The position numbers and the translations under genes are program-made. A model generated the notes under the pieces. That model was not told where the DNA came from, searched no databases, and was given only the letters and a program-made list of their open reading frames with translations. Positions 52,106-60,393 of a DNA stretch of 64,000 nt are shown piece by piece. This DNA comes from Finegoldia magna_J (GTDB taxonomy: Bacteria > Bacillota > Clostridia > Tissierellales > Peptoniphilaceae). The stretch lies in the NCBI RefSeq assembly GCF_002243175.1, contig NZ_NDYF01000015.1, positions 1 to 64,000 of the forward strand, read 5' to 3'. Within the stretch, counting starts at the first letter, position 1. Each line of letters starts with the position of its first letter.

Positions 52106-52960
52106 TTAATTTTTATTATATCCGAATCTTTTTGTTTCTAATACTTTTTTCCAATAATTTTCTCTTTCTAATATTTGTTCTGTTTTTGTTTTAGTGTCAA
52201 ATATTTCTAAAATCGAATATTTAAAATTTTTTTGGATATAACTTTCATCCTTGTCGAATATCTCAGTCAATTTTTTATTACCTCCTGTTGGATCTAAGTA
52301 ATTTGCATAGCATGACCATCTTTGCCATATACCTTTACTGTTACCAGAAGCTGATCCAATATAAAGTTTCCCCGTATTTTTATCCGTTATTACATAAACT
52401 CCCTTTACATTTGATAGAGCTTGCTTATATGTCGGTTCATCATTTGAAATAATTCTAACAAGATCTTTGTGCGATAACGATACATTTTGGTAACCTGTAA
52501 AATTAAGAGTTTTTGTTGAAGAAGCCAATTCATAAACCTCTACATTCAAAGCTTCTTGTGCTTTAGTGTACCATCTTAAATATGAAAGTGATAATTTTTT
52601 CGGATCATTTATACGAACTATCAATCTTTTTTCGAATTCTTCATATTCTTTTACTTTTTCCAATTTATAACCTTCACATGAAAATTTTTCGGAATGTTCT
52701 TCACAAACTTTATATAATCCGCCAAATATATAATAATCTTTCCCATAAGGATAATATTGAGCCATAGCTATCAAGTATTTACAAGAATCGAGATTATGAT
52801 TTCGGTTATTTTCTCTCCACTGATTCATCCTAAGCCATGTATCTGGCTCTTCAAGAAGCATGTCATATGCCTGTCTATTTATATCGCCTTCATTTTTATG
52901 AAATTTAATTTTAGTTCTTAACATATCATCTGTTTTTATTAAATCAATCAGTTTAATCAT
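52106..52960 (-). CDS. GIY-YIG nuclease family protein
   Basis: 284 residues. The C-terminal 100 residues hold the GIY-YIG fold: GVYVITDKNTGKLYIGSASG (Tyr and GxxYIG), an Arg in WQRW, and ERENYWKKVLETKRFGYNKN with the metal-binding Glu and terminal Asn. About 180 N-terminal residues are unlike known DNA-binding domains and may set specificity. Such stand-alone proteins occur in restriction, repair and homing systems; which one applies here is unknown. ATG 52960 with AAGGAGA. Confidence 0.85.
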   Translation of the reverse strand: MIKLIDLIKTDDMLRTKIKFHKNEGDINRQAYDMLLEEPDTWLRMNQWRENNRNHNLDSCKYLIAMAQYYPYGKDYYIFGGLYKVCEEHSEKFSCEGYKLEKVKEYEEFEKRLIVRINDPKKLSLSYLRWYTKAQEALNVEVYELASSTKTLNFTGYQNVSLSHKDLVRIISNDEPTYKQALSNVKGVYVITDKNTGKLYIGSASGNSKGIWQRWSCYANYLDPTGGNKKLTEIFDKDESYIQKNFKYSILEIFDTKTKTEQILERENYWKKVLETKRFGYNKN

Positions 52961-52992
52961 ATTTAATCTCCTTTTCAAATGTAATAAATAAT

Positions 52993-53110
52993 TTAAAATA
53001 AATAACTCTTCCCACCGACATCACGCCATCTTTCTGCTTGAGCGGTCAATAAGGATAAATTATAATTTATCTCAAAATTCTCGTCTGTGGCAATGTTTAT
53101 AATTATTAAG
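52993..53110 (-). pseudogene. C-terminal gene fragment
   Basis: A frame without start reads INIATDENFEINYNLSLL then TAQAERWRDVGGKSYLF and stops at 52993. Composition is protein-like and distinct from neighbours; it overlaps the end of the AAA ATPase gene in another frame. Probably the tail of a lost gene. Confidence 0.4.
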
Positions 53111-54377
53111 GTCTTAATGATGTAATAGGTACTACATAAACACCATCATTTCTTTTATATGCAAAAGGTGATTTTGCGCATAACACCATCATAAATGATG
53201 GTTTGGACATGTTTTTTGTATCTATTTTGGATGCTAAATCTTTTAAAGTCTCAGCGCCTTCTTCAATTAATTTATCGCCACCGAGTTTAATTTCAACAAG
53301 TCCATAAGCGCCGTTTCTGAGATGAATCACTGCATCACATTCTAATCCTGACCTATCTCGATAATGATAAACCGTTCCATCTAAATAATCTGTATAAATT
53401 CTTAAGTCACGAACGCATAAGTTTTCAAATAAAAATCCCATGGTGTTTAAATCAGTTAGTAAATCATTAGGTCCCATACCTAATGATGCCGTTGCAATAG
53501 ATGGATCTGAAAAATATCTGGTATCTGTTGTTCGTATGGCTGTTTTTGATCTTAAATTCGGATTCCACGCCGGAGAATCTTCTATAACGAATATTTTTCT
53601 TAAAGCATCCAGGTAAGAATAAAGTGTTACCTGATCAAATGTATCTGATTGATTTGCTAGCATATCTTGCCTGATAGTTTCTAGAGAACTTTGTGTTCCT
53701 ACGTGTCTTGCATACGATTTAAGTAGTCTCTTCGCCTTTTCTTTATCTCTTTTTATAGAATCCACTCTACTAATATCATTAGACACAACAGCATCAAAAT
53801 AATCTATAGCTTGGAATAAAGCTGGTTTTTCATTTAATCCAATTGATCTTGGCCATCCACCTCTGCAAATTAGAAAAGCAATTTTTTCAAAACTCGTTTC
53901 ATCAATGGCTGTGATGTTTTCCCTTTCAAATAAATTTTTAAGAGACACTTCACCGCTCGAATCCTTTGACTCAAATAAACTCATAGGTCTCATCAAAAGC
54001 CTAGAAATTCTCCCCGTACCTGTGTGCATAGAATCATCAAATTCATGTGGTACTGCTGAACCCGTCAAAATAAATTGACCAAATCCATCTCTATTATCAA
54101 CCTCATATCGCACAGCATTCCATAAATTAGGGGCTATTTGCCACTCATCAATTAGTCTTGGAGTTTCTCCTTCAAGCAAAGTATTAGGAGAAATATTTGC
54201 CATTTGTTGATACTGTTTTGTCATATCAGGACGATCCATAGATATAAAACTCTTAGCCTTTTGTTTCGCTGTTGTTGTCTTTCCACACCATTTAGGTCCT
54301 TCAATTAAAACTGCTCCCTTTGCATCTAATCGTTCTTCTAACAATTTATCTGCAATTCTGGGTAAATACTCCTTCAT
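53106..54377 (-). CDS. AAA_14 / DUF4143 ATPase
   Basis: 423 residues. Walker A IEGPKWCGKTTTAKQ at about 25-39, Walker B-like RLIDEWQIAPNLW, sensor-like FILTGSA, then the DUF4143 C-terminal domain with a PD-(D/E)XK-like core (YHYRDRSGLECDAVIHLRNGAYGLVEIKLGG: D, E-x-K). These ATPases are common in anaerobes and mobile regions; function unknown. RBS AGGAGG. Five 23-bp repeats lie directly upstream, overlapping the likely -35. Confidence 0.88.
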   Translation of the reverse strand: MKEYLPRIADKLLEERLDAKGAVLIEGPKWCGKTTTAKQKAKSFISMDRPDMTKQYQQMANISPNTLLEGETPRLIDEWQIAPNLWNAVRYEVDNRDGFGQFILTGSAVPHEFDDSMHTGTGRISRLLMRPMSLFESKDSSGEVSLKNLFERENITAIDETSFEKIAFLICRGGWPRSIGLNEKPALFQAIDYFDAVVSNDISRVDSIKRDKEKAKRLLKSYARHVGTQSSLETIRQDMLANQSDTFDQVTLYSYLDALRKIFVIEDSPAWNPNLRSKTAIRTTDTRYFSDPSIATASLGMGPNDLLTDLNTMGFLFENLCVRDLRIYTDYLDGTVYHYRDRSGLECDAVIHLRNGAYGLVEIKLGGDKLIEEGAETLKDLASKIDTKNMSKPSFMMVLCAKSPFAYKRNDGVYVVPITSLRP

Positions 54378-54419
54378 AATTTCCTCCTATACTTATTACT
54401 TAAGTAGATTCTATCAGTT

Positions 54420-54534
54420 ATTCAAGTATTTGTCCATTTTTCATTCAAGTATTTGGCAAATTTTCATTCAAGTGTTTAGCAGGTTTTAATTCAAGTATTT
54501 GGTATATTTTCATTCAAGTATTTGGCGGTATAGC
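54420..54534. repeat. five tandem 23-bp repeats
   Basis: Units at 54420, 54443, 54466, 54489 and 54512, each starting ATTCAAGTATTTGGC (small variations; the fifth matches only its first half), all in exact 23-bp register. On the minus strand each unit has TTGAAT, a -35-like hexamer; the one nearest the ATPase gene could be its promoter. No spacers, so not CRISPR. Confidence 0.85.
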
Positions 54535-54576
54535 TTTATATATTTCTGTATTTACTACCTTTTCCTAAAATTTTCA

Positions 54577-54604
54577 TAAAAAAGCACCTACAACTGTAGA
54601 TGCT
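54577..54604 (-). terminator. repeated-arm terminator, copy 2
   Basis: AGCATCTAC / GTAGGTGCT arms (54596-54604 with 54583-54591), loop of 4, U6 tract. Ends the methyltransferase-like gene. Confidence 0.88.
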
Positions 54605-54619
54605 TGCATAAAATTAATT

Positions 54620-55111
54620 TTATTTTCTTTTGATCCATGGTATTACTCGATTTACTTTTTTTAAATATAATTCATATTCTTCTCCAAATTCATTTTTCAA
54701 CCATTTTTCTTCTGTGTTTTTCATTAATATTGTTAAAAAAGTCCAAAACACAAATAGAAGTATTAATAAAATATAGTTTGTTGTAAATAAAAGTAGACCT
54801 GTGAATATAAATGTAAATGCTGAATAAACAGGATTTCTTACGATGCTATACACTCCTGTTGTTATCAACTTTTTTTCTGTAACTTTTTTATTTATTTTCT
54901 GAACTATTACCGCTTGGATCCATAAATATATTCCCAAAATAATCATGAATATTCCCGCTATAATAAAAAATATTTTTCCTTGTCTTAGTTTCCCTTGATA
55001 AATGTATCCATTGATATGAAGGCAAATCCCTGCTATTGTGAGGATTAGAGAAGCTAATACATATATGGGCCCAACTCCAAATATCGGCATTTTAAATTCT
55101 TGTGATTTCAT
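54620..55111 (-). CDS. ICMT/PEMT-like membrane methyltransferase
   Basis: 163 residues, four to five membrane segments. TTGVYSIVRNPVYSAFTFIF and EEKWLKNEFGEEYELYLKKVNRVIPW are the isoprenylcysteine/phospholipid methyltransferase signature that binds SAM at the membrane. Target lipid or small molecule unknown. RBS GAGGACAG. Directly downstream of a broken methyltransferase gene. Confidence 0.85.
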   Translation of the reverse strand: MKSQEFKMPIFGVGPIYVLASLILTIAGICLHINGYIYQGKLRQGKIFFIIAGIFMIILGIYLWIQAVIVQKINKKVTEKKLITTGVYSIVRNPVYSAFTFIFTGLLLFTTNYILLILLFVFWTFLTILMKNTEEKWLKNEFGEEYELYLKKVNRVIPWIKRK

Positions 55112-55124
55112 TGTCTGTCCTCAA

Positions 55125-55470
55125 TTATTGTTCTAGCAATTTGATAATTTGGTCTTGTGCTTCTCTTCCTTCTCTAAAAAATCTCGCATCTTCCAGACTC
55201 AATCGCTTCTTTATTTAACTCTCTTGACATTTTTACACTTGTTTCTGAGTGGTCAATTCCGTAAACTTTTTTTGCTTTGGTTAAAAAATATTCTATATTT
55301 TGTCCGCCGCCGCAGCCCAAATCTAGAACAATATAACCGTTTTCAATGTTTATGTAAGATTTTCCCCAACTTGCTAATTTTTCGTGTCCTTTATTCATAC
55401 TTTTTAACATAAATCTGCCACCAAAATTATCTTTCGGTTTTCTAAAATTTTCAAAAAAGCGCTTAAACAT
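55125..55470 (-). pseudogene. class I SAM methyltransferase, internally deleted
   Basis: 98 codons carry the N-terminal half: FGGRFMLKSMNKGHEKLASW then VLDLGCGGGQNIEYFL (motif I) and VYGIDHSETSVKMSRELN (motif II), and stop after GRCEIF. A second frame continues REGREAQDQIIKLLEQ to a stop at 55125. Normal family length is about 210 residues, so the middle has been lost and the tail thrown out of frame. Confidence 0.75.
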
Positions 55471-55686
55471 TTCAGCCTCCTGCTGATACCAGTTCTCACC
55501 TATATTATACCACGTTTTCTTTTCTTAATTTCATGTTTTTGTGCAAAATAAACTGGTGTAGAGGATAGATTACGACTGCCACAACAAACATAAAATTGCT
55601 TTTTAAAAAATAAAAAACGGCTTTTAAGATTTCTTTTAAATCCTAAAAACCATTTATTTCAATACTAATCTCTTGATTTGTTTATC
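55471..55686. other. intergenic region, nothing recognised
   Basis: About 215 bp between the nucleoside phosphorylase end and the methyltransferase start. An AT-rich hairpin near 55612-55640 may end the phosphorylase transcript; weak. Confidence 0.35.
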
Positions 55687-56436
55687 TTAAATTTCTTTTA
55701 AAAATTTTAATGCCAAATACAATTTACCAAGATCATGGTTGGCATTATGAAGTCCCTCGACATCATAACAGCTCTCATTTAATACATCTCCTGCTTCAAG
55801 AAAGTCGTAAAGTTCAAATCCATAAAAATCACAAGCTGCTTGCACGCCTGCAAGCTCCATTTCTACTGCTATACATCCTTCTGACTTTCTCTTTGAGACA
55901 AGTCCACGTGTCTCACGAAGCATAACGTCTGTAGTCCAAACTTTTCCCTTAGTATATGGTGCTTTTTCTTTGATAAAAAATTCTTCAAGCTTATCATGAT
56001 TTTTAATAGCAATGTAATCTGAAGGAGCCGCATAATAATAAGATGCTCCCTCACCCCTATAAGCCTCTATTGGTATAATGTACTTTCCAAAAGTCTTTTC
56101 CTTGTCAAGACTACCACAAGATCCAAACATAATAAATTTATTTGCACCCGTAATCCAATTAACTTCTACACAATCTCCTGAAGCAAGAGCCGACCCCATC
56201 ATAGTAAGGTAAAATACAAATTCTTGACCTTTGAAGCTACTTTTATATATTTGCCTTGACCCATTTGCAGATCCTATTTCGCCAATTTCTTCGCATTCAA
56301 AATTATCAAGCAAATATTCTAGTATGCTTTTTGAAAATATTATCAAGCATTTTTCTGCAATATTTTTCTTTTCTCCATAAAAGTCTTTTAGACTGATAAG
56401 TGGCTCTGTTTCATTATCATAACTGTCTATTATCAT
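55687..56436 (-). CDS. nucleoside phosphorylase family protein
   Basis: 249 residues of the PNP/UDP phosphorylase-1 fold. FIMFGSCGSLDKEKTFGKYIIP (phosphate-site Gly-rich loop), the central GKVWTTDVMLRET, and EGCIAVEMELAGVQAACDFYG with the EMEL ribose-binding Glu. Could act on uridine or purine nucleosides; the family sign is clear, the substrate is not. No close partner. Confidence 0.85.
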   Translation of the reverse strand: MIIDSYDNETEPLISLKDFYGEKKNIAEKCLIIFSKSILEYLLDNFECEEIGEIGSANGSRQIYKSSFKGQEFVFYLTMMGSALASGDCVEVNWITGANKFIMFGSCGSLDKEKTFGKYIIPIEAYRGEGASYYYAAPSDYIAIKNHDKLEEFFIKEKAPYTKGKVWTTDVMLRETRGLVSKRKSEGCIAVEMELAGVQAACDFYGFELYDFLEAGDVLNESCYDVEGLHNANHDLGKLYLALKFLKEI

Positions 56437-56517
56437 AGTTTCCCCTCTTAATTTTTATATAACTATTCAAATCATTCATATGTGTGAATATCAATAACTA
56501 ATAAATAAAGGTATTCA

Positions 56518-56628
56518 TTATAAATCTAAACTATCCTTGTCCAATAAGAAGTCGAATAAATTAATAGTGAACCCATTGTCTTTTTTTCGTATTAATTTAT
56601 CCATATAATAATCACGCTTTATTTCCAT
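56518..56628 (-). pseudogene. DUF4143-type ATPase remnant, internally deleted
   Basis: 36 codons: MEIKRDYYMDKLIRKKDNGF, the usual N-terminus of small DUF4143 ATPases just before their Walker A, runs directly into NLFDFLLDKDSLDL, which resembles a C-terminal stretch of the same family. The ATPase core is gone. Recognition is by eye only. Confidence 0.5.
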
Positions 56629-57070
56629 AAAACTATACCTCTATCTGTTTAGAATTATTTCCATTTTGGAACTTAATCTAAGTATATTGTACAGTGTAAG
56701 GTCATATAATTCTATCTATTTCGAAATAATTCTATAACTGACATATTTTGAAGCTGGTTTATATCATCAAAAATTTTTCTAATGATATTAAAATTTTTAT
56801 CTGTTTTTATAAAATAATATTTATATAACATGTCATTATTGTAATGGAAGGCTTTGTTAAACTCTTTCGTCTGCAATTATATGATCTACGCCATATGTTC
56901 CTATAAGGTATTTTCCAAATAGAAAAATGGCTTTAAGAATTTCTCCCAAATAAAAAATACTACGAAGATATCCTCTCCCCTTCCTTAGGTTTGTCTCTCG
57001 ACTTATCTGTTCCCTTATAGGTAAATATTCTATTTAAAATATTTATATTACCACCTCCTAAAATTAGGTA
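56629..57070. other. intergenic region with gene debris
   Basis: About 440 bp. A minus-strand frame GKYLIGTYGVDHIIADERV ends near 56858; other frames are broken. No promoter or intact gene that I can support. Confidence 0.35.
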
Positions 57071-57074
57071 TAAG

Positions 57075-57099
57075 AAAAGCACCTACTTTTGTAGATGCT
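57075..57099 (-). terminator. repeated-arm terminator, copy 3
   Basis: AGCATCTAC / GTAGGTGCT arms (57091-57099 with 57078-57086), loop AAAA, then TTTTC. The first arm contains the ABC-F stop codon. Confidence 0.85.
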
Positions 57100-58702
57100 A
57101 AAATCTATTTTTTTCTTCAATAAGATTATTATACTCTTCTTCTAGTTTTTCTCTTTCCTCTTTGGGTATCTCCATTGCTAGTCTAGAACTTATATAGGAT
57201 ATTCTAAAATCAAGTAATAAACTATCTCTATCCTTGCTAATTTTTGTCTTTTTATTTCTATTTTTGTATTGTGATAAATTACCTTTAAAATTTTTGATTC
57301 TTTTATTTTCTATAATCAGAAGTGTATCTGCTATTTTATTTATAAACTCCTCATCATGACTTACAAAAATAAAAGGTCTATCATAAGATTTCAATAGATT
57401 TTCTAAACTTTCTATTGCTCTTATATCCAAAAAGTTTGTCGGTTCATCAAATATAAGGTAATTAAAGTCAGATGTTAAAATTTTAGCCAATTTTACCTTA
57501 GCTTTTTCTCCATCGCTTAATACGCTTATAATCTTGTATACATCGTCAGTCTTAAGTCCTAATCTTGCAAGAACAATTCTTGTCATTGTTTCATCATATA
57601 TAGACGTATTTGATACATTTTTTAAGATGCTGGAATTGTCTTCTAGAATATCACTCATTTGACTAAAATAACCTATTTTAAGATTTGGATGCACCCATAT
57701 ATTTTCTTTATTAAGAATCATCTTTAAAAGGGTAGTTTTCCCACTTCCATTTTCTCCAATGAGCGCTATTTTAGAATTGCTGTTAATTTGAAAGTTGGAT
57801 TTTTCAAACAAAATCTTATTTTCAAATTTTTTATTCAGGTTTTCCGCTCTTATCAAAATTTTAGAATGAATTCGTTTATTATCTGGAAAGGATAGTTGTA
57901 TCTCTTTTTCTTCTTTAGGTTTTTCTTTCGTATCAAGTTGATTTATCCTAGATTCTACAGCTTTTACTTGTTTGTCTAATTTTTTCTTGTTTTTTTGACC
58001 ACCCATCTTATGGAGTCTTGCTTCTGAATTCCCCATCCTTTTAGGCGTGGTTCTTACTTTTGATGATTGTTCCTTTATATTGATAGCTAGATTTTCTAGT
58101 CTTCTTTTTTCTTTTATAAAATTCGAATACTCTTTATCTTGAAACTTTTGTCTTTTTTCTCTTTCTTCGAGATAGAAATTGTAGTCTCCATTATATTCTT
58201 CAATTTTTTCATCCTTTAACTCTAGAATTTTTTTGCAAGTTCTATTTATGAAATCACGATCATGCGAAATTATAAGGTATCCTGTTTCTCTTGAATTAAG
58301 CTTTTCTATAAGTTCTTCTTTTTGCTCGAGGTCTAAATGGGATGTAGGCTCATCTATTAAAAGAAACTTAAAGCTATCTGATAAAATATCTGTTAGTTTT
58401 AACCTTTGTTCCTCACCCGGACTATAATCGTCATCAATCTTTAACTGAGATTTGGAATAGATTTCATCGGAAAAATTTTTAGCTTGAATATCATAATTTA
58501 ATAAGTATCCTAAATCTCTATCCACTCTTACTTGACCAGTATAGTCTTTATCTAGTCCTAATATTATTCTTAAAAGAGTAGTTTTACCCGTTCCATTCTC
58601 ACCTATTAATGCTATCTTATCATTTTCATTTATTGATAAACTATCAATTTCAAATAGCTTTCTATCTGGTAAAGTTTTTATTAAGTTTTGTATATCTATC
58701 AT
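57098..58702 (-). CDS. ABC-F family ATPase, candidate ribosome-protection protein
   Basis: 534 residues, two ABC domains, no membrane segment. First domain: GENGTGKTTLLRI, signature SPGEEQRLKL, LLIDEPTSHLDLEQ, ISHDRDF. Linker rich in Lys/Arg (about 190-270). Second domain: GENGSGKTTLLKM, LSDGEKAKVKL, LIFDEPTNFLDI, VSHDEEF. Size and linker fit Vga/Lsa/Msr/VmlR-type ARE proteins that dislodge lincosamides, pleuromutilins, streptogramin A or macrolides from the ribosome; housekeeping EttA/Uup are alternatives. The upstream leader peptide and hairpins favour antibiotic-inducible control. Confidence 0.9.
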   Translation of the reverse strand: MIDIQNLIKTLPDRKLFEIDSLSINENDKIALIGENGTGKTTLLRIILGLDKDYTGQVRVDRDLGYLLNYDIQAKNFSDEIYSKSQLKIDDDYSPGEEQRLKLTDILSDSFKFLLIDEPTSHLDLEQKEELIEKLNSRETGYLIISHDRDFINRTCKKILELKDEKIEEYNGDYNFYLEEREKRQKFQDKEYSNFIKEKRRLENLAINIKEQSSKVRTTPKRMGNSEARLHKMGGQKNKKKLDKQVKAVESRINQLDTKEKPKEEKEIQLSFPDNKRIHSKILIRAENLNKKFENKILFEKSNFQINSNSKIALIGENGSGKTTLLKMILNKENIWVHPNLKIGYFSQMSDILEDNSSILKNVSNTSIYDETMTRIVLARLGLKTDDVYKIISVLSDGEKAKVKLAKILTSDFNYLIFDEPTNFLDIRAIESLENLLKSYDRPFIFVSHDEEFINKIADTLLIIENKRIKNFKGNLSQYKNRNKKTKISKDRDSLLLDFRISYISSRLAMEIPKEEREKLEEEYNNLIEEKNRF

Positions 58703-58740
58703 AAATCCTCCTATGTTTTTTTGAGAGGATTTTTCCTCTC
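58703..58740 (-). promoter_or_regulatory. mutually exclusive hairpins controlling the ABC-F start site
   Basis: Hairpin 1: GAGAGGA (58734-58740) with TCCTCTC (58723-58729), loop AAAA. Hairpin 2: AAATCCTC (58725-58732) with GAGGATTT (58703-58710), which contains the ABC-F ribosome-binding site AGGAGG. The middle arm is shared, so only one can form. The stretch after hairpin 1 is poly-A, not poly-U, so it is not a terminator; control would be at translation. Confidence 0.7.
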
Positions 58741-58773
58741 TTAGTTATTTGTAAGACTATATATATTGTTCAT
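58741..58773 (-). CDS. 10-residue leader peptide of the ABC-F gene
   Basis: ATG at 58773, MNNIYSLTNN, stop TAA 58741-58743. AGGAGG lies 9 nt upstream (58783-58788), as strong as any in the window. The stop codon touches the first arm of hairpin 1. The architecture parallels leader peptides of erm, vga and msr genes; the sequence is not one I know. Confidence 0.7.
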   Translation of the reverse strand: MNNIYSLTNN

Positions 58774-58872
58774 TTGTCTGTACCTCCTAATACTATTTAA
58801 TAATTTATACCCATAAAAAACAATCAACCCTCTATCATCATAAACCGATTGACTTGTACATTTCACACCTTA

Positions 58873-59372
58873 TTGCTCACCATAGCAATAACTCCACCTA
58901 TCTTTTCTGTAGATTTTTCTTTATCTGCCTTTGTGTTTTCTGTGGAATTTGTTTATATAAAGATTTGAAACCTTTAGTCCATGTTTTTCAAGAACATACT
59001 CTTTGATTTATAAAATCAGTTACCCTTTAAAAATTGGAGATGGATTGTTGATTTTAAATTGATTAGTATGTGCTTGATAGGACATTTATCCTGTTAAATA
59101 TAACTTTACTATATTTTGCTTAAATTCGAAAGAGTAACTATTATTTTTTCTAAAACCTTTTAACCCTTCATGTCTTTGTGATTTAAATAAAGTAACTCAC
59201 CTTCTGACTATTGAATAATCATTGAGTCAATATTTATCGGTTAAATATTTATATCTTCCTTCTTTATTTAAGTGTTATTGTACTATTTTCATCTTAAATT
59301 CTATACTATATTTTGCCATAAAAAAACTGACCTCTTTAAGTTGGTTTTAGATCCAACTTTTTGGGTCAGTTC
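58873..59372 (-). mobile_element. IS3-family (IS150-type) element remnant with decayed orfA
   Basis: Left end reads GAACTGACCCAAAAAGTTGG, an IS3/IS150-like terminal repeat, then ATG 59319. One frame reads MAKYSIEFKMKIVQ*HLNKE, KYLTDKY*LNDYSIVRR*VT, SYSFEFKQNIVKLYLTG*, MSYQAHTNQFKINNPS. This is a double-HTH OrfA with at least six in-frame stops and, as far as I can read, no frameshift through about 59060. Beyond that KEYVLEKHGLKVSN still shows the family pattern. OrfB and the right end are missing. Confidence 0.82.
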
Positions 59373-59430
59373 AGAATTTTAATAGTTTATCTTAATATTA
59401 TTTACTATTTTACACGAACAATACACTCGT

Positions 59431-60045
59431 CTATTCACACTCTATACTCATATAATACTCATCGCAAAACTTATCCCACTTAACTGTATAGTCATCATGT
59501 GTGAGCAAGGTCAAGTCTTTTGCTGCATATATATTTCTTTTTCTTGCTTCATCAAAGAAATAGTCAAAACCACAGAAGGTTTCACTAAGATAGGCGTATA
59601 CGTACTTGAATCCAAGGCTATATGCAAGGTATAGGCGTGTATGTCCATCTAGGGACGCGTATGTGCCTTCGCGTTTTGTAACTGGTATGATCACGTCTTC
59701 TTCTCTATTGACAAAGCTCTTAACTGCCTTTAATTTATCACTATCGATAAAGAACTGTATTGGCTGGATTTTATCTAGATCAAGCTTAAAGACCTTCACG
59801 TCTTTGAATTTCTTAATAAGCTTACCGCTTTCATCATAAAAATTTATGATATGCTCTGCATTAAATCGAAACTCTTCAATGACCTCATCAAAATATGCTT
59901 TTCCGCCTTTTATAAGTGCCTCTGTCTGTGATATGATTTTAATTTCTACAGGCACATCGCCATCTGCAATGTAGCAGCCGTGCTGATATAATGCTTCTTG
60001 ACTGAAGCGATTGTCATCATATGTATTGATTCTTTTTATTCTCAT
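59431..60045 (-). CDS. ParB/sulfiredoxin-like domain protein
   Basis: 204 residues. VFKLDLDKIQPIQFFIDSDKLKAV and VIIPVTKREGTYASLDGHTRLYLAYSLGF give the ParB N-terminal (ParB/Srx) fold with the DGHTR nucleotide motif near residue 133. There is no ParB HTH downstream, so it is not a plasmid partition protein. The N-terminal 70 residues (GDVPVEIKIISQTEALIKGG) form a separate beta-rich region. Function unknown; such proteins occur in mobile or defence contexts. Confidence 0.7.
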   Translation of the reverse strand: MRIKRINTYDDNRFSQEALYQHGCYIADGDVPVEIKIISQTEALIKGGKAYFDEVIEEFRFNAEHIINFYDESGKLIKKFKDVKVFKLDLDKIQPIQFFIDSDKLKAVKSFVNREEDVIIPVTKREGTYASLDGHTRLYLAYSLGFKYVYAYLSETFCGFDYFFDEARKRNIYAAKDLTLLTHDDYTVKWDKFCDEYYMSIECE

Positions 60046-60096
60046 TTATTATCATTTATTCTCCTTAAATTTACATGTATATTCGATTGAATATTT

Positions 60097-60293
60097 TCAC
60101 TCACACAAATCCTTTACATATATTTGACAAGGGTTCCACTCGTCCCATAAACCAGAGAAGACTTCTTTTTTTAGTGTTTCTCCGATGTTTACACTAAATG
60201 GACACCATCTCTAAATAGTAGTAATAGTCATCGTCGACTTCGTTTTCTGCAAACAATACGCAATCAGCCTCGACTATAATTTCTGCTGTCCTT
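60097..60293 (-). pseudogene. frameshifted gene remnant
   Basis: One frame gives EIIVEADCVLFAENEVDDDY then YYYLEMVSI and stops; the next frame continues PFSVNIGETLKKEVFSGLWD then EWNPCQIYVKDLCE to a stop at 60097. One frameshift near 60190 would join them. Both ends of the gene are missing. Not recognised. Confidence 0.5.
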
Positions 60294-60393
60294 TATCTAA
60301 ATGCTTTTTTTATCGTTAACAATAACGAAATTATTCTCCATAATTTTTCTGCTTATATTTTTTATGTCTCGCAATAATCTCTTTTTGCCTGTA

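Noticed and set aside
54420..54534. CRISPR array
   Set aside because: Repeats are contiguous with no spacers and no cas genes are nearby.
58723..58740. Intrinsic terminator in the ABC-F leader
   Set aside because: The stem is followed by poly-A on the transcript, not poly-U, so attenuation by termination is unlikely.
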